DNA from: Nocardia blacklockiae
Lineage (GTDB): Bacteria > Actinomycetota > Actinomycetes > Mycobacteriales > Mycobacteriaceae
Direction of reading: 5' to 3'
DNA: 64,000 nt
Assembly (NCBI RefSeq): GCF_015477355.1
Contig: NZ_JADLRJ010000006.1
Span: 1-64,000 of the forward strand
Shown here in pieces: positions 9,347 through 20,803 of the stretch. Each line of letters opens with the position of its first letter. Position 1 is the stretch's first letter. A program made the position numbers and the translations under genes. A model generated the notes under the pieces. That model ran no database searches and was not told the DNA's origin. It saw only the letters and a program-made list of their open reading frames with translations.

Positions 9347-9637
9347 TCAGTACGTACGGCCTGAGTCCGGACGGACTCGTCTGGCTTCCACTAGGGCTTG
9401 GTAGGCGGCGCGCTTGCGCGGGCAGTCCTCGCGGCGGCATGTGCGGTGTTGCTGCATCGTGCGGTGAGCCTGCGGTGTGGTGAACGGCCGCCCGGGAGCT
9501 GCGTGCGTGTATGCCACGAACTCGGCACGGGCGGGCGTCTCGCTGTCGTCACCCCGGCCCATGCGCAACAGAATGCGGACGACCCCGCCGTAGATCACGA
9601 CTAGAGCCGTGAGGGCCAACCATGCTGCTCCGTTCAT
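9347..9637 (-). CDS. Small membrane protein, third gene of a coupled accessory operon
   Basis: 96 aa: an N-terminal membrane helix (AAWLALTALVVIYGGVVRIL) then a basic, Cys/His-containing tail with HRTCRREDCPRKRAAYQALV, which could bind a metal. The ATG at 9637 overlaps the stop of the upstream gene by ATGA, which sets the start and implies translational coupling. No known family is recognised. This is the last gene of the three-gene unit 10334-9347. Confidence 0.65.
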   Translation of the reverse strand: MNGAAWLALTALVVIYGGVVRILLRMGRGDDSETPARAEFVAYTHAAPGRPFTTPQAHRTMQQHRTCRREDCPRKRAAYQALVEARRVRPDSGRTY

Positions 9638-9945
9638 GTTTGCCCCGTCTCGCCGGGGAACATCGTCCAGCGCGCAAAACTCATTCGGGGAGTGAGTGTT
9701 TCGATGTCCACAATGCACATCAAGGCGTGTAGCTGGATGACGTCGAGGTGGCTGGGTGAGGGGGTGACCACAGCGTCGACGTCGGCGGCGCGCACTTGAT
9801 CGACCAACGGGATTGCGGACGGGCCGGGCAGGTACAGCTCGTAGCCGAGTCGTCGGGCGAGCCGGCCGATTCTGGCGTTCTCCCACTCTCCCCACGGGCT
9901 GACGGCGAGGTCTACCCACGCGAACGCCGTTGGATGTGCCCTCAT
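9634..9945 (-). CDS. Small Nocardia-type hypothetical protein, resolvase-like fold suspected
   Basis: 103 aa beginning MRAHPTAFAWVDL. The layout (RIGRLARRLGYEL, then VDAVVTPSPSHLD, then ALMCIVDIETLTP) resembles a family found repeatedly beside XRE/DUF397 regulators in Nocardia. It has a general likeness to the N-terminal fold of serine recombinases but no clear catalytic Ser. It overlaps both neighbours by ATGA (9942-9945 and 9634-9637), so it is the middle of a tightly coupled operon. A truncated relative lies at 59690-59866. The function is not known. Confidence 0.65.
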   Translation of the reverse strand: MRAHPTAFAWVDLAVSPWGEWENARIGRLARRLGYELYLPGPSAIPLVDQVRAADVDAVVTPSPSHLDVIQLHALMCIVDIETLTPRMSFARWTMFPGETGQT

Positions 9946-10334
9946 CGCCCTACCGCTGTCACGTCCGTCGAGGCGTGTGTTGTGCGGTCGTCGAGCACAC
10001 GCGTACCTGACCACGGGCAACGTTCGCGGTCCTGAACTCGGTGCGAGACGATCTTGCCGTCCACTAGCGGGATGAGACCATCGCACAACCACGATGGGCA
10101 TGCCACGCTCACCAGCTCGTCGGTATCGGCCGATACGTTCCCAATGCCGCACTGAGACAACAGGATCCATGGTGTGCTGCCGTCGGTGAAGAAAGCGTGC
10201 GCCCGGGCTTCGGATGGCTGGGGTGGTATGTGCGACTCGGGCACTTCGCTGCGTAGACGATCGTTTGCCGCAGTTCGGCTGTTCTCGGATTGTGGCCCGG
10301 CAAGTGCCGGTCGTTGGTCTGATGCTGAAGGCAT
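9942..10334 (-). CDS. Hypothetical Cys/His-containing protein, first gene of the accessory operon
   Basis: Up to 130 aa. The conserved-looking part is the C-terminal half (WILLSQCGIGN, ACPSWLCDGLIPLVDGKIVSH, RERCPWSG), where four Cys and a His could form a metal site. The first ~45 residues are low-complexity and the true start may be internal. The stop overlaps the next gene by ATGA (9942-9945), which argues that the frame is real despite its shadow-like composition. It is divergent from the XRE regulator gene across a 322-bp region. Confidence 0.55.
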   Translation of the reverse strand: MPSASDQRPALAGPQSENSRTAANDRLRSEVPESHIPPQPSEARAHAFFTDGSTPWILLSQCGIGNVSADTDELVSVACPSWLCDGLIPLVDGKIVSHRVQDRERCPWSGTRVLDDRTTHASTDVTAVGR

Positions 10335-10501
10335 GGCGAACCTCGCTGGGTGACGGGCTCAGGGTTATTGGCCCGATGACCGGCGTCCTGGAGGGCGTCG
10401 ACCGCACAACGCCGTCCATTCGGTAGGGTCTCGAATCAAGTCGCATCCGGCGGGAATCGGTTGAGCGGCTTCCTGATCCAAGCTTTCCGGTCATCGGGTG
10501 A

Positions 10502-10618
10502 GTCCAGGACAGCACTGGACATCTTGCCGATGCAAGCGCACCATGCAATTGCACGGCACAATTTCCGAAGGCCCAGAGCGGCTTTCACGGAGGCACCCAG
10601 GTTCTTGCATGGTGCAAG
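10502..10618 (+). promoter_or_regulatory. Candidate operators of the XRE regulator
   Basis: The 10335-10656 divergent region contains two inverted copies of the 11-mer GCACCATGCAA, at 10538-10548 and on the other strand at 10605-10615. The second is part of a perfect dyad CTTGCA-TGG-TGCAAG (10604-10618). TGCAATTGCA (10544-10553) and a GTCCAG/CTGGAC repeat (10502-10520) also lie here. The distal copy sits about 40 bp before the regulator's GTG. These fit operators of the regulator encoded at 10657. Confidence 0.5.
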
Positions 10619-10656
10619 GGAACGTCGCTCCTGACGACTAGCGAGGGGAACGGACC

Positions 10657-11538
10657 GTGAGCGAGGACAACTCGACGACACTGCCGCGGAGGCAGCTCGG
10701 GCAATACCTCAAAGAGGCTCGGATGGCGGCGAACATGAGGCTCGACGATGTAGCGCCGCTGATGCAATGGTCGGCAAGCAAGCTGTCGCGGGTCGAGGCC
10801 GGCAAGTCGCCCAACATCCGTGTGGTCGATGTCGAGGCGCTATGTCGCATCTACGGCATCGAAGACAAAGATGTGATCGCGGGCCTGGTCGGGCTCGCCA
10901 AGCAATCGGCGGGCAAGAGTTGGTGGCAGGCGTTCGACGATGTCATGTCCGGAAATTTCGATCTCTATGTCGGACTGGAATCCAGCGCCCGGCGACTGTC
11001 GATCTTTCGGCCCGACATGCCGTCGGGGTTGTTCCAAACACGTGCGTACGCGCGTGCTGTCGACAGGATCTACTTCCCGCAGATCACCGACGAGGAGCTG
11101 GAACGTCGGGTCGAGCTGAAGGTCAAGCGACAGGCTCTGATCATGCGTAAGACGAACCCCGCTGCGGTCGATCTGGTAATTCACGAGTCTGCGATACGGA
11201 CCGTGGTCGGCGGGGCGGATGTGATGGCAGAACAGTTGGAGCACTTGGCAACCATGCCGGTCAACGTGAATGTGAGAGTCCTCCCGTTCGAGGCAGGGTT
11301 TCCTACCGGCATCCCGACGGGGCCGTTCACGATCCTCGACTTCGGTACGGGCGCCGGCGGGCGCGAGGTGTCCCCGACTGTCGTGTACGTCGAGTCCTAC
11401 GCGGGCGACTTGTACCTTGAGCGTGCCAAAGACGTTGGCAGCTATCGTCAGGCGTACAGCGTCATAGTGCAATCGTCGCTCGACGTTGCATCGAGTAATC
11501 GCCGTCTACGGCAAGCAGCGAGGGAGTTTCGGGCGTGA
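10657..11538 (+). CDS. XRE-family regulator with DUF5753 domain
   Basis: 293 aa. Residues ~5-70 form a helix-turn-helix (RQLGQYLKEARMAANMRLDDVAPLMQ in two parts, then WSASKLSRVEAGKSP). From ~residue 95 on is the DUF5753 ligand/dimer domain (FRPDMPSGLFQTRAYARAV; ELKVKRQALI; later VLPFEAGFPTG). This is the widespread actinobacterial regulator type that pairs with a small DUF397 protein, which follows here with a GTGA overlap at 11535. It probably controls itself and the divergent three-gene operon through the repeated TTGCA-type sites upstream. Confidence 0.88.
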   Translation: MSEDNSTTLPRRQLGQYLKEARMAANMRLDDVAPLMQWSASKLSRVEAGKSPNIRVVDVEALCRIYGIEDKDVIAGLVGLAKQSAGKSWWQAFDDVMSGNFDLYVGLESSARRLSIFRPDMPSGLFQTRAYARAVDRIYFPQITDEELERRVELKVKRQALIMRKTNPAAVDLVIHESAIRTVVGGADVMAEQLEHLATMPVNVNVRVLPFEAGFPTGIPTGPFTILDFGTGAGGREVSPTVVYVESYAGDLYLERAKDVGSYRQAYSVIVQSSLDVASSNRRLRQAAREFRA

Positions 11539-11735
11539 ACGTCGAACTGTCAGGTGCGAAGTGGTTCAAGTCGAGTCGTAGTGGTGGCGGTAAGGACTGT
11601 GTCGAGGTTGCTCATCTGGGGGATGGGCTTGTCGGCGTGCGTGACTCCAAGGATCCGAGTGGCCCGGCGCTGGTTTTCGGGGCGGGGGAGTGGGATTCGT
11701 TCGTTGGACGGCTTGGGCGGGGCGAACTGGGGTAG
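11535..11735 (+). CDS. DUF397 domain protein
   Basis: 66 aa with the family signature: an early WFKSSRSGGGKDCVEVAH, then VGVRDSKDPSGPAL and a final Trp-containing helix (EWDSFVGRL). DUF397 proteins are usually the partner, often antagonist, of the XRE/DUF5753 regulator encoded just upstream; some pairs affect development and antibiotic production in Streptomyces. The GTG start overlaps the regulator's stop, so the two are made together. Confidence 0.88.
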   Translation: MNVELSGAKWFKSSRSGGGKDCVEVAHLGDGLVGVRDSKDPSGPALVFGAGEWDSFVGRLGRGELG

Positions 11736-11825
11736 CGCGCGGCGCTGGGCGTCTTGGCATCGAAACCATGATTTGGGTCACGGTTGTTGGTGAAAACCGT
11801 GGGCTGGTCCAATAGATTGGCTGGG

Positions 11826-12128
11826 GTGAGCGGTGATCTTCGGTTTGTTTCGACGTTGGCGGAGCTCGATGCGTTGCCGCTGATGTCGGTGATCATGGCT
11901 GCGAAGCCGGCGCGGTCGGTCTATCAGAAATGGATCGATCAGCAGAGTGGGGCGCCGAGTTGGGTGCGGACGATGAGTAGTGATCGGTACACGTCCGAGG
12001 AGTTGGCGGTGGGGCCGTTTCCGTTGTCGGCGCCGCAGCGGTTCTGGTTCGTGGTGCTGTACGACCCGTCCGTGCACGGTCATCCGAACGATTGGGAGAT
12101 CGCGGAATCGGTGACGCCCGCGCCCTGA
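11826..12128 (+). CDS. Hypothetical protein, possibly phage-related
   Basis: About 100 aa. The start of the mature-looking region (FVSTLAELDALPLMSVIM) resembles small proteins common in actinophage and Nocardia accessory regions, in which a 'LDALPxGSV' segment is followed by short beta strands. The rest (SSDRYTSEELAVGPFPL, RFWFVVLYDP) shows no catalytic motif. The GTG at 11826 is used; the frame is open to a TTG at 11784. Function unknown. Confidence 0.55.
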   Translation: MSGDLRFVSTLAELDALPLMSVIMAAKPARSVYQKWIDQQSGAPSWVRTMSSDRYTSEELAVGPFPLSAPQRFWFVVLYDPSVHGHPNDWEIAESVTPAP

Positions 12129-12136
12129 ACACGGCG

Positions 12137-12151
12137 CACCCTGCAAGGGTG
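12137..12151 (+). terminator. Short hairpin between convergent genes
   Basis: CACCCT-GCA-AGGGTG forms a perfect 6-bp stem between the stop of the 11826 gene and that of the cupin gene on the other strand. It is a weak candidate for a shared terminator. Confidence 0.35.
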
Positions 12152-12154
12152 TGG

Positions 12155-12475
12155 TCAGTTGCCGTACTGCTTGGTGTCAGGGCGCTCGATCATCAGAGCG
12201 TGCGCGGGCTCGTCGGCGACCGGACGGTGTTCGAGGCCGCGGGGTACGACGAACAGGTCGCCGCGCTCGAGGACGACCGGCTCGCGGTCGCGCAGTTCGA
12301 GGCGGAAGGTGCCGTCCCAGCAGAGGAACAGTTCGTCCTCATCGTGGTGATGCCAGGGAAATTCGCCGTGCAGGCGGGCCACGCGCACGATGGCGTCGTT
12401 GGCGACGGCCAGGTCCTGCGGCTGCCAGGGGCCCGCGAGCGCGGCGACGGTGTCGGGGATGGAAACCTTGGTCAT
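12155..12475 (-). CDS. Single-domain cupin protein
   Basis: 106 aa starting MTKVSIPD. A small beta-barrel cupin with the metal motif [15 protein letters not shown] (His, His, Glu) and the second motif [16 protein letters not shown] ending in His, so a metal site is expected. It is divergent from the MocR regulator, with the 63-bp gap holding the regulator's probable operator, which suggests it is the regulator's target. The substrate is not evident. Confidence 0.82.
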   Translation of the reverse strand: MTKVSIPDTVAALAGPWQPQDLAVANDAIVRVARLHGEFPWHHHDEDELFLCWDGTFRLELRDREPVVLERGDLFVVPRGLEHRPVADEPAHALMIERPDTKQYGN

Positions 12476-12513
12476 GAATCCATCGTCGGAGCCCCGCCCG
12501 CGCGGACCTAGAG

Positions 12514-12549
12514 CCAATTCGGCACAATTGGTTTGCTCATGGAACCAAT
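12514..12549 (+). promoter_or_regulatory. Candidate MocR operator between cupin and regulator genes
   Basis: CCAATT (12514-12519) and AATTGG (12526-12531) form a perfect inverted repeat. The same AATTGG is part of a second one, ATTGGTT (12527-12533) with AACCAAT (12543-12549). Three alternating half-sites thus overlap the regulator's start codon region and the divergent promoter. Confidence 0.5.
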
Positions 12550-13945
12550 CGAACTGGCCGATCGGCTCGGCCGCTGGTCAGCGGGTCGAGGTCCGCTGTA
12601 TCTGCTGCTGGCCGGGCGGCTCCGCACGCTGATCGACGACGGCGAACTGCCCGCCGGTACGCGGCTGCCGCCGGACCGCGTGCTGGCCAAGGCGCTGGCC
12701 GTCGGCCGCAGCACGGTGGTGGCGGCCTACGACCTGTTGCACGTCGAGGGCCGGGTGGTGCGGCGGCAGGGCAGCGGCACCCGGGTGGCGGGAACGAGTC
12801 CGGCCGCGGTGCCGCACACGACGCACTCCCCGGCGTTTCTGCAACTGCTGGAACCGGATTCGGATGTCATCGCACTCGCCTGCGCCGCCCCGCAGCGGCC
12901 ACCGCCGGAGGTTGCCGAGGCGTATCGGAAGATGCTGCCCCGGCTGGCGGCGGTCGACAACGACATCGGCTATCACCCGCTCGGAGAGCCCTTGCTGCGC
13001 AAGACGATCGCCGATCGGTACCGCGCGAAGGGAGTGCCGACCGAGCCGGACCAGATTCTGGTCACGGGTGGCGGTCAGCATGCGCTGTCGCTGATCGCGC
13101 GCGCCTTCCTGCACCCCGGCGACCGCGTCCTCGTCGAGACGCCCACGTATCCCGGTGCGCTGGAAGCCTTCCGGGAAATGGCAGCGGTGCTCGAAGGTCG
13201 GCCGATCGGTCTCGGCCAGGTGGACGACGCCGCGCTCGCCTACGTGGTGTCGATTCACCAAAATCCCACCGGCGCTGTGCTTCCCGCGTTGCGCGGGCGG
13301 GCGCTGGTGGAATCGGCCGCGGCGTCGGGGGTTCCGCTGATCGACGACGAAGTGCTGTCGGAGCTGAGTTTCCCGGGCTCGGAACCGCCTCCGCCGCCGC
13401 TGGCCGCGTACGGAGACGTGATATCCGTAGGCTCACTGAGCAAGATCCTTTGGGGCGGACTGCGTGTCGGCTGGGTGCGCGCACCGGTCGCGGTAGTCGA
13501 TCGACTCGCGCGGCTGCGCGCGGTGCAGGACCTCGGCGGCAACGTCCCCGCGCAGCTGGCAGCCGCCGAACTCCTCCCCGGCCTGGACCGAATACGCGAA
13601 CGAATAGTGCTGGAACGCAAGGAATGCCACGACCTGCTGCTGTCCGAGCTGCACGCACTGCTACCCGAATGGGAAGTGGCTCCCGTCCCCGGCGGCCAAA
13701 CCCTGTGGGTACCACTGCCTTACGGCGACGGCACCTCCTTCGCCCAGCGCGCACTCCGGCACGGCGTCGCGATCCTGCCCGGCACCGGGCTCGATGCCAC
13801 CGGCGGCAGCACGGCGTACGTCCGCATCAGTTTCGTTGCTGCGCAAGATGATCTACGCCGGGCCGCGCATCGACTGGCGCAGGCGTGGCGCGGCTACGAG
13901 CCGCCGGTGCGGCGTGCGCTCGGTGCGCCCGTGTTGGCTGTCTGA
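12539..13945 (+). CDS. MocR-type GntR/aminotransferase regulator
   Basis: 468 aa from the ATG at 12539. Residues ~1-75 are a GntR winged helix ([21 protein letters not shown] then [15 protein letters not shown]). Residues ~110-460 are a fold-type I aminotransferase domain, with [15 protein letters not shown], an [11 protein letters not shown] Asn motif and [16 protein letters not shown] carrying the PLP Lys. MocR proteins use PLP or its adducts to regulate an adjacent gene; the divergent cupin gene is the likely target. It is not close enough in sequence to call PdxR. Confidence 0.87.
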   Translation: MEPIELADRLGRWSAGRGPLYLLLAGRLRTLIDDGELPAGTRLPPDRVLAKALAVGRSTVVAAYDLLHVEGRVVRRQGSGTRVAGTSPAAVPHTTHSPAFLQLLEPDSDVIALACAAPQRPPPEVAEAYRKMLPRLAAVDNDIGYHPLGEPLLRKTIADRYRAKGVPTEPDQILVTGGGQHALSLIARAFLHPGDRVLVETPTYPGALEAFREMAAVLEGRPIGLGQVDDAALAYVVSIHQNPTGAVLPALRGRALVESAAASGVPLIDDEVLSELSFPGSEPPPPPLAAYGDVISVGSLSKILWGGLRVGWVRAPVAVVDRLARLRAVQDLGGNVPAQLAAAELLPGLDRIRERIVLERKECHDLLLSELHALLPEWEVAPVPGGQTLWVPLPYGDGTSFAQRALRHGVAILPGTGLDATGGSTAYVRISFVAAQDDLRRAAHRLAQAWRGYEPPVRRALGAPVLAV

Positions 13946-14039
13946 CGGTCCGTCGCGCCGGAAGACGCGCCGCCCGGTGATGACGTATTCGTCGCCCTCG
14001 CGCACCGCACGGATCGGCGGCAAGGGCAGGATGCGGCGG

Positions 14040-16716
<2,677 letters not shown>

Positions 16717-16790
16717 ATCGGTGGAAGGCGCGGGCACGACGGCGAGCGGTGCCCGAGTACGGGGTAGGTACGAGCGAAAGGTGTTGTGTG

Positions 16791-17288
16791 ATGGTGTATT
16801 CCGGCGTCGAGGTCCGGAAGGCGCGGACCGAGGAGTTCGCGACCGTGGGCGCCCTGACCGTCGAGGTCTATGTCGGTGAGGGGCACGTCGACGCCGAAAG
16901 CCCTTACGTCGCAGAGCTGTTCGACACCGCGACCCGCTCGGCGGCAGCCGACGTGCTGGTGGCCGTGCGCGACGGCGAGGTGCTCGGCTCGCTCACCATC
17001 GCCCGCTACGGGACCGAGTACGCCGACATCGCCCGCCCGGGCGAACTGGAATTCCGGATGCTCGCGGTCGCCAAGCGGGCGCGCGGCGCGGGTGTCGGTA
17101 CCGCACTGGTGCACCGGGTCATCGACACCGCGCGCGCCGAGGGACTGTCCGCGGTGGTGCTCACCACCATGCCGTCCATGCCCGAGGCGCGTCGCATCTA
17201 CGAGCGGCTGGGCTTCGCCGGTGTGCCCGAACGTGATTGGCAGACCGCCAGCGGACTACCGCTGACGGTCATGCGACTAGCGGTGTGA
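16791..17288 (+). CDS. GNAT family N-acetyltransferase
   Basis: 165 aa. The acetyl-CoA site is ELEFRMLAVAKRARGAGVGTALVHRV, which contains the R/Q-x-x-G-x-G/A loop as RARGAGVGTA. It is followed by LTTMPSMPEARRIYERLGF, the usual Tyr-containing helix. The frame is open for hundreds of codons upstream inside ligA as a shadow; the ATG at 16791 after GAAAGG is the natural start. It follows ligA after 74 bp. The acetyl acceptor is unknown. Confidence 0.82.
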   Translation: MVYSGVEVRKARTEEFATVGALTVEVYVGEGHVDAESPYVAELFDTATRSAAADVLVAVRDGEVLGSLTIARYGTEYADIARPGELEFRMLAVAKRARGAGVGTALVHRVIDTARAEGLSAVVLTTMPSMPEARRIYERLGFAGVPERDWQTASGLPLTVMRLAV

Positions 17289-17297
17289 GTACTCGAA

Positions 17298-17948
17298 TCA
17301 GCCCAGCACCGTGGCGATTATCCCGGTGAGGTAGCCCAGCCGCGCCACCTCCGACGGCCGGAATTCCGGGCCGCCCGGACGGCCGAGCAGCAGCACCTTG
17401 CCGGTGTTGCCCAGCGGGGCCGCGGCCAGCTTGGTGTCCATGTCCTTCCAGATCTGCGGCACCCAGGCGGCCTCGCCGTCGAGCGCCGCGGGCTTCTCCA
17501 GCGGCATCCACGGGACCGTCACCGCCTGCGTCTCCGGCGCGCTCTGGCTGCCCACCACCCGGTAGGCGCCCTGCGGGCCCATATCGATCACGGTGCTCCA
17601 GCCCACCCGTAACACCCGGGGCACACCGTCGACGAGGACCTGCAGCCGGTCGTCCCGGGCGCTGGCCACCTGGTCGATCAGTTCCAGTTCCCGATGAGTG
17701 TCGAGGATGCCGGAGTACGGACGTAGCGAGTCGACCCGCACATCGGCCAGGGACTCGGCCGCGGTGATCAAGGTGTCGGGCAGCGCGCCCGAGGGAACCT
17801 CCACCACCAGATCGTCGATCGCGTAACCGGCGCCGCGTTCGACCACATCCAGCGAGAGGATGTCGCCGCCGACGGAGCCCAGCGCGAGAGCGAGTGAACC
17901 GAGACTTCCTGGGCGATCCGGAAGTTGCACGCGAAGCAGGAATGACAC
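17298..17948 (-). CDS. ACT-domain amino-acid-binding protein (Rv3013-like)
   Basis: 216 aa. The N-terminal FLLRVQLPDRPGSLGSLALA and GGDILSLDVVERG form a classic ACT fold that binds amino acids. The rest contains VPRVLRVGWSTVID and GKVLLLGRPGGPEFRPSEV. The start is the GTG at 17948, preceded by a strong GGAAGGA site; longer frames are shadows. As in mycobacteria (Rv3013) it lies on the opposite strand between ligA and gatC. A regulatory, ligand-sensing role is inferred. Confidence 0.85.
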   Translation of the reverse strand: MSFLLRVQLPDRPGSLGSLALALGSVGGDILSLDVVERGAGYAIDDLVVEVPSGALPDTLITAAESLADVRVDSLRPYSGILDTHRELELIDQVASARDDRLQVLVDGVPRVLRVGWSTVIDMGPQGAYRVVGSQSAPETQAVTVPWMPLEKPAALDGEAAWVPQIWKDMDTKLAAAPLGNTGKVLLLGRPGGPEFRPSEVARLGYLTGIIATVLG

Positions 17949-18278
17949 GTGCGTTCCTTCCTTTCCTGTGCGACCGAGACTTTCGGACGGATACCCCCGC
18001 CTCGCAATACTTACACTCGCGGGTCTCGGCCACCGACTCGAAGTCCGCGGAGTGACGTATGCCACTCCATTGTCGGACGGCGGGAGCGTCGGTGCCAGCG
18101 GTAGCGCGAAGGTAGGGGCGCGGGCGCCCACCGCCGGCTGCGCGGTGCTCCCGCGCGGGTCGCCGGGAGGCCGGTCGGATAGGCTTTGTCTTCGCCGACA
18201 GGCTACAACCTTGGTATTCAGTCGTCTCCGCGCGCCCGCGCGGGGAGCTAGCTCGAACCTGCCGAAAGGGGTCCCGCG

Positions 18279-18575
18279 GTGCCCGCCATCTCCCGCGACG
18301 AGGTCGCACACCTCGCCCGGTTGTCCCGGCTCGCCCTGACCGACGAGGAGCTCGACCGGTACGCCGGTCAGCTCGATTCGATCCTGAGCCACGTGCAGGT
18401 CATCGCGGAAGTCGCCGCCGACGTGCCGGCCACCGCGTCGCCGAATCCGACCACCAACGTCACGCGCCCGGACGTCGTCGTGCCCGGCCTCACCCCGGAG
18501 CAGGCGCTGTCCGGCGCGCCCGCGGTCGAGGAGCAGCGGTTCATGGTCCCGCAGATTCTGGGAGAGGGCGAATGA
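18279..18575 (+). CDS. gatC: Asp/Glu-tRNA(Asn/Gln) amidotransferase subunit C
   Basis: 98 aa, the small helical linker that holds GatA to Gat[23 protein letters not shown] and FMVPQIL at the end are the standard GatC signatures. The GTG at 18279 follows AAAGGGG. It overlaps gatA by ATGA (18572), so the two are translationally coupled, while gatB is 19.6 kb away at 39666. Confidence 0.95.
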   Translation: MPAISRDEVAHLARLSRLALTDEELDRYAGQLDSILSHVQVIAEVAADVPATASPNPTTNVTRPDVVVPGLTPEQALSGAPAVEEQRFMVPQILGEGE

Positions 18576-20041
18576 GCGACCTGACCAAGCTGTCCGCGGC
18601 CGAGCTGGCGGAGAAGATCCACGGCCGCGAGGTGTCCTCGGTCGAGGTCACCGAGGCGCACCTGCGGCGCATCGGCGAGGTGGACGGCGAACTCAACGCC
18701 TTCCTGCACGTGGCGGGCGAGCAGGCGCTGGCGACCGCCGCCGAGGTGGACCGCGCGATCGCCGCGGGCACGGTGGCCTCCGCGCTGGCAGGAGTTCCGT
18801 TGGCGCTCAAGGATGTTTTCACCACCACCGACATGCCGACCACGTGCGGCTCCAAGATCCTGGAGGGCTGGGTCCCGCCGTACGACGCGACGGTGACCGC
18901 CAAGCTGCGCGAGGCCGGGATCCCCATCCTCGGCAAGACCAACATGGACGAGTTCGCGATGGGTTCGTCGACGGAGAACTCCGCCTACGGCCCCACCCTG
19001 AACCCGTGGGATCCGCAGCGGATCCCGGGCGGCTCCGGCGGCGGGTCGGCGACGGCGCTGGCCGCCTTCGAGGCGCCGCTGTCCATCGGCACCGACACCG
19101 GCGGCTCGATCCGCCAGCCCGCCTCGATGACCGGCACCGTCGGCACCAAGCCGACCTACGGCACGGTGTCGCGGTACGGGTTGGTGGCCTGCGCCTCGTC
19201 GCTGGACCAGGGTGGTCCGTGTGGTCGCACCGTGATCGACACCGCGCTGCTGCACGAGGTGATCGCGGGCTACGACCCGAAGGACTCCACCTCTCGCAAC
19301 GCCCCCGTGCCGCCGGTGGTCGCGGCCGCACGTCAAGGCGCGCAAGGTGATCTGCAAGGCGTGAAGGTCGGCGTGGTGCGCGAACTGCACTCCGACAGCT
19401 ACCAGCCGGGCGTGCTCGCCTCCTTCGACGCGGCCGTGGCGGTGTTGAAGGATCTCGGCGCCGAGGTGGTCGAGGTGTCGTGCCCGCACTTCGAGTACGC
19501 GCTGCCCGCCTACTACCTGATCCTGCCCAGCGAGGTCTCCTCGAACCTGGCCCGCTTCGACGCCATGCGCTACGGCCTGCGTGTCGACGACGACGGCGCG
19601 CACAGCGCCGAGCAGGTGATGGCCGCGACCCGCGAGGCCGGTTTCGGCCCGGAGGTCAAGCGCCGCATCATGATCGGCACCTACGCGCTGTCGGCCGGTT
19701 ACTACGACGCCTACTACGGCCAGGCGCTCAAGGTGCGCACCCTCATCGCCCAGGACTTCGACAAGGCCTACGAGCAGGTCGACGTGCTGGTGTCGCCGAC
19801 CAGCCCGTTCACCGCGTGGAAGCTGGGCGAGAAGGTCGACGACCCGCTTGCGATGTACCTGTCGGACCTGTGCACGCTGCCGACCAACCTGGCCGGCTAC
19901 TGCGGCATGTCGGTGCCCTCGGGCCTGAGCCGCGACGACGGCATGCCGGTCGGCCTGCAGATCATGGCCCCCGCCCTCGCCGACGACCGCCTCTACCGCG
20001 TCGGCGCGGCCTACGAGGCCGCCCGCGGGCCCCTCACCTGA
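18572..20041 (+). CDS. gatA: Asp/Glu-tRNA(Asn/Gln) amidotransferase subunit A
   Basis: 489 aa, an amidase-signature enzyme that releases ammonia from glutamine for transamidation of Glu-tRNA(Gln) and Asp-tRNA(Asn). The Ser-cisSer-Lys triad is visible: [10 protein letters not shown] (K80), GGSGGGSA (S155) and [11 protein letters not shown] (S179). These positions agree with those known for GatA of other bacteria. It ends just before a 10-bp hairpin. Actinobacteria of this group lack glutaminyl-tRNA synthetase and depend on this complex. Confidence 0.96.
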   Translation: MSDLTKLSAAELAEKIHGREVSSVEVTEAHLRRIGEVDGELNAFLHVAGEQALATAAEVDRAIAAGTVASALAGVPLALKDVFTTTDMPTTCGSKILEGWVPPYDATVTAKLREAGIPILGKTNMDEFAMGSSTENSAYGPTLNPWDPQRIPGGSGGGSATALAAFEAPLSIGTDTGGSIRQPASMTGTVGTKPTYGTVSRYGLVACASSLDQGGPCGRTVIDTALLHEVIAGYDPKDSTSRNAPVPPVVAAARQGAQGDLQGVKVGVVRELHSDSYQPGVLASFDAAVAVLKDLGAEVVEVSCPHFEYALPAYYLILPSEVSSNLARFDAMRYGLRVDDDGAHSAEQVMAATREAGFGPEVKRRIMIGTYALSAGYYDAYYGQALKVRTLIAQDFDKAYEQVDVLVSPTSPFTAWKLGEKVDDPLAMYLSDLCTLPTNLAGYCGMSVPSGLSRDDGMPVGLQIMAPALADDRLYRVGAAYEAARGPLT

Positions 20042-20053
20042 CACACGCCGCAA

Positions 20054-20082
20054 GCGCTACCCGGCTCCACGTCGGGTAGCGC
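20054..20082 (+). terminator. Terminator hairpin after gatA
   Basis: GCGCTACCCG (20054-20063) pairs perfectly with CGGGTAGCGC (20073-20082) across a 9-nt loop, 12 bp after the gatA stop. No T tract follows. Confidence 0.75.
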
Positions 20083-20217
20083 CTAAAGGCGCGCTCGCCT
20101 TCGGGAACATCGGCGGCCCGGCGGTGAGAAAAGCGTTGGGCCGTGCCGAGGGAAGCGTCAGTGGCGCCGCCGGAAGCGTTGGGTAGCTCCGCCGGAACCA
20201 GCTTGCGGCCCTTGTGA

Positions 20218-20673
20218 TTACGACTCGGGGCGCGGCCAGGGCCGTCCGTCGAGGCGCTCGATGTCGGTGTTGAAGCGCTGGAGGTAGGCGGCGAAGGCGG
20301 CCACGTCGTCGGCCGACCAGTCCGCCAGTACCCGGCCCAGGCCCTCCACGTTGGCCCGGCGCTCGGCCGCCAGTTTGCTTTCCCCGCTGTCGGTGACGCG
20401 GAACTTGCGGGCCATGCCGCCCTGCGGGTCGGGGATGCGCTCGACCAGTCCGCTCCGGACCAGGGCGGCGGTCTGGCGGTTCAGCGTCGAGGCGTCCAGG
20501 CGGAAGGCGTCGCTGAGCTGCCCGATGGACATCGGTCCGTCAATGGACAGGCGGCTCAGCAGCAGGTAGGCGCTGCGGTCCAGGTGAGTGCTGTCGCGGC
20601 GATAGCGCGGATTGAGGGTGTACCGGCCGAGCAGCATGGTCTCGAATTCGACCAGGTCCGTGGGCTTGTCCAT
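20218..20673 (-). CDS. MarR family transcriptional regulator
   Basis: 151 aa from the ATG at 20673, which is preceded by GGAAGGA. The winged helix is STHLDRSAYLLLSRL, then MSIGQLSDAFRLDASTLNRQTAALV and the wing RIPDPQGGMARKFRVTDSG. The frame extends 55 codons upstream through the probable operator, which rules out the longer form. It lies downstream of the membrane hydrolase gene on the same strand with 130 bp between, enough for its own promoter. Confidence 0.85.
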   Translation of the reverse strand: MDKPTDLVEFETMLLGRYTLNPRYRRDSTHLDRSAYLLLSRLSIDGPMSIGQLSDAFRLDASTLNRQTAALVRSGLVERIPDPQGGMARKFRVTDSGESKLAAERRANVEGLGRVLADWSADDVAAFAAYLQRFNTDIERLDGRPWPRPES

Positions 20674-20765
20674 GCCGTCCTTCCGCCTGTTCGCGCTGCC
20701 GACCTGCGAGGACCGGTATAGCACAGGCACCCTTGCCCGAGCCGACGATGTGCGCGATACACATA

Positions 20766-20782
20766 ATATGCGCTGTGCATAT
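20766..20782 (-). promoter_or_regulatory. Candidate MarR operator
   Basis: ATATGC-GCTGT-GCATAT is a perfect inverted repeat of 6-bp arms in an AT-rich patch (about 20757-20784) that contrasts with the GC-rich surroundings. It lies ~95 bp before the MarR start codon. A looser CACA/TGTG dyad overlaps it. Autoregulation is inferred. Confidence 0.45.
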
Positions 20783-20803
20783 CGGCCTGCGCGGGCCCTG
20801 CGC

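Noticed and set aside
18368-20053. 561-codon frame antisense to gatA
   Set aside because: A typical high-GC shadow (His/Arg/Gly-rich, no motif) opposite a certain gene.
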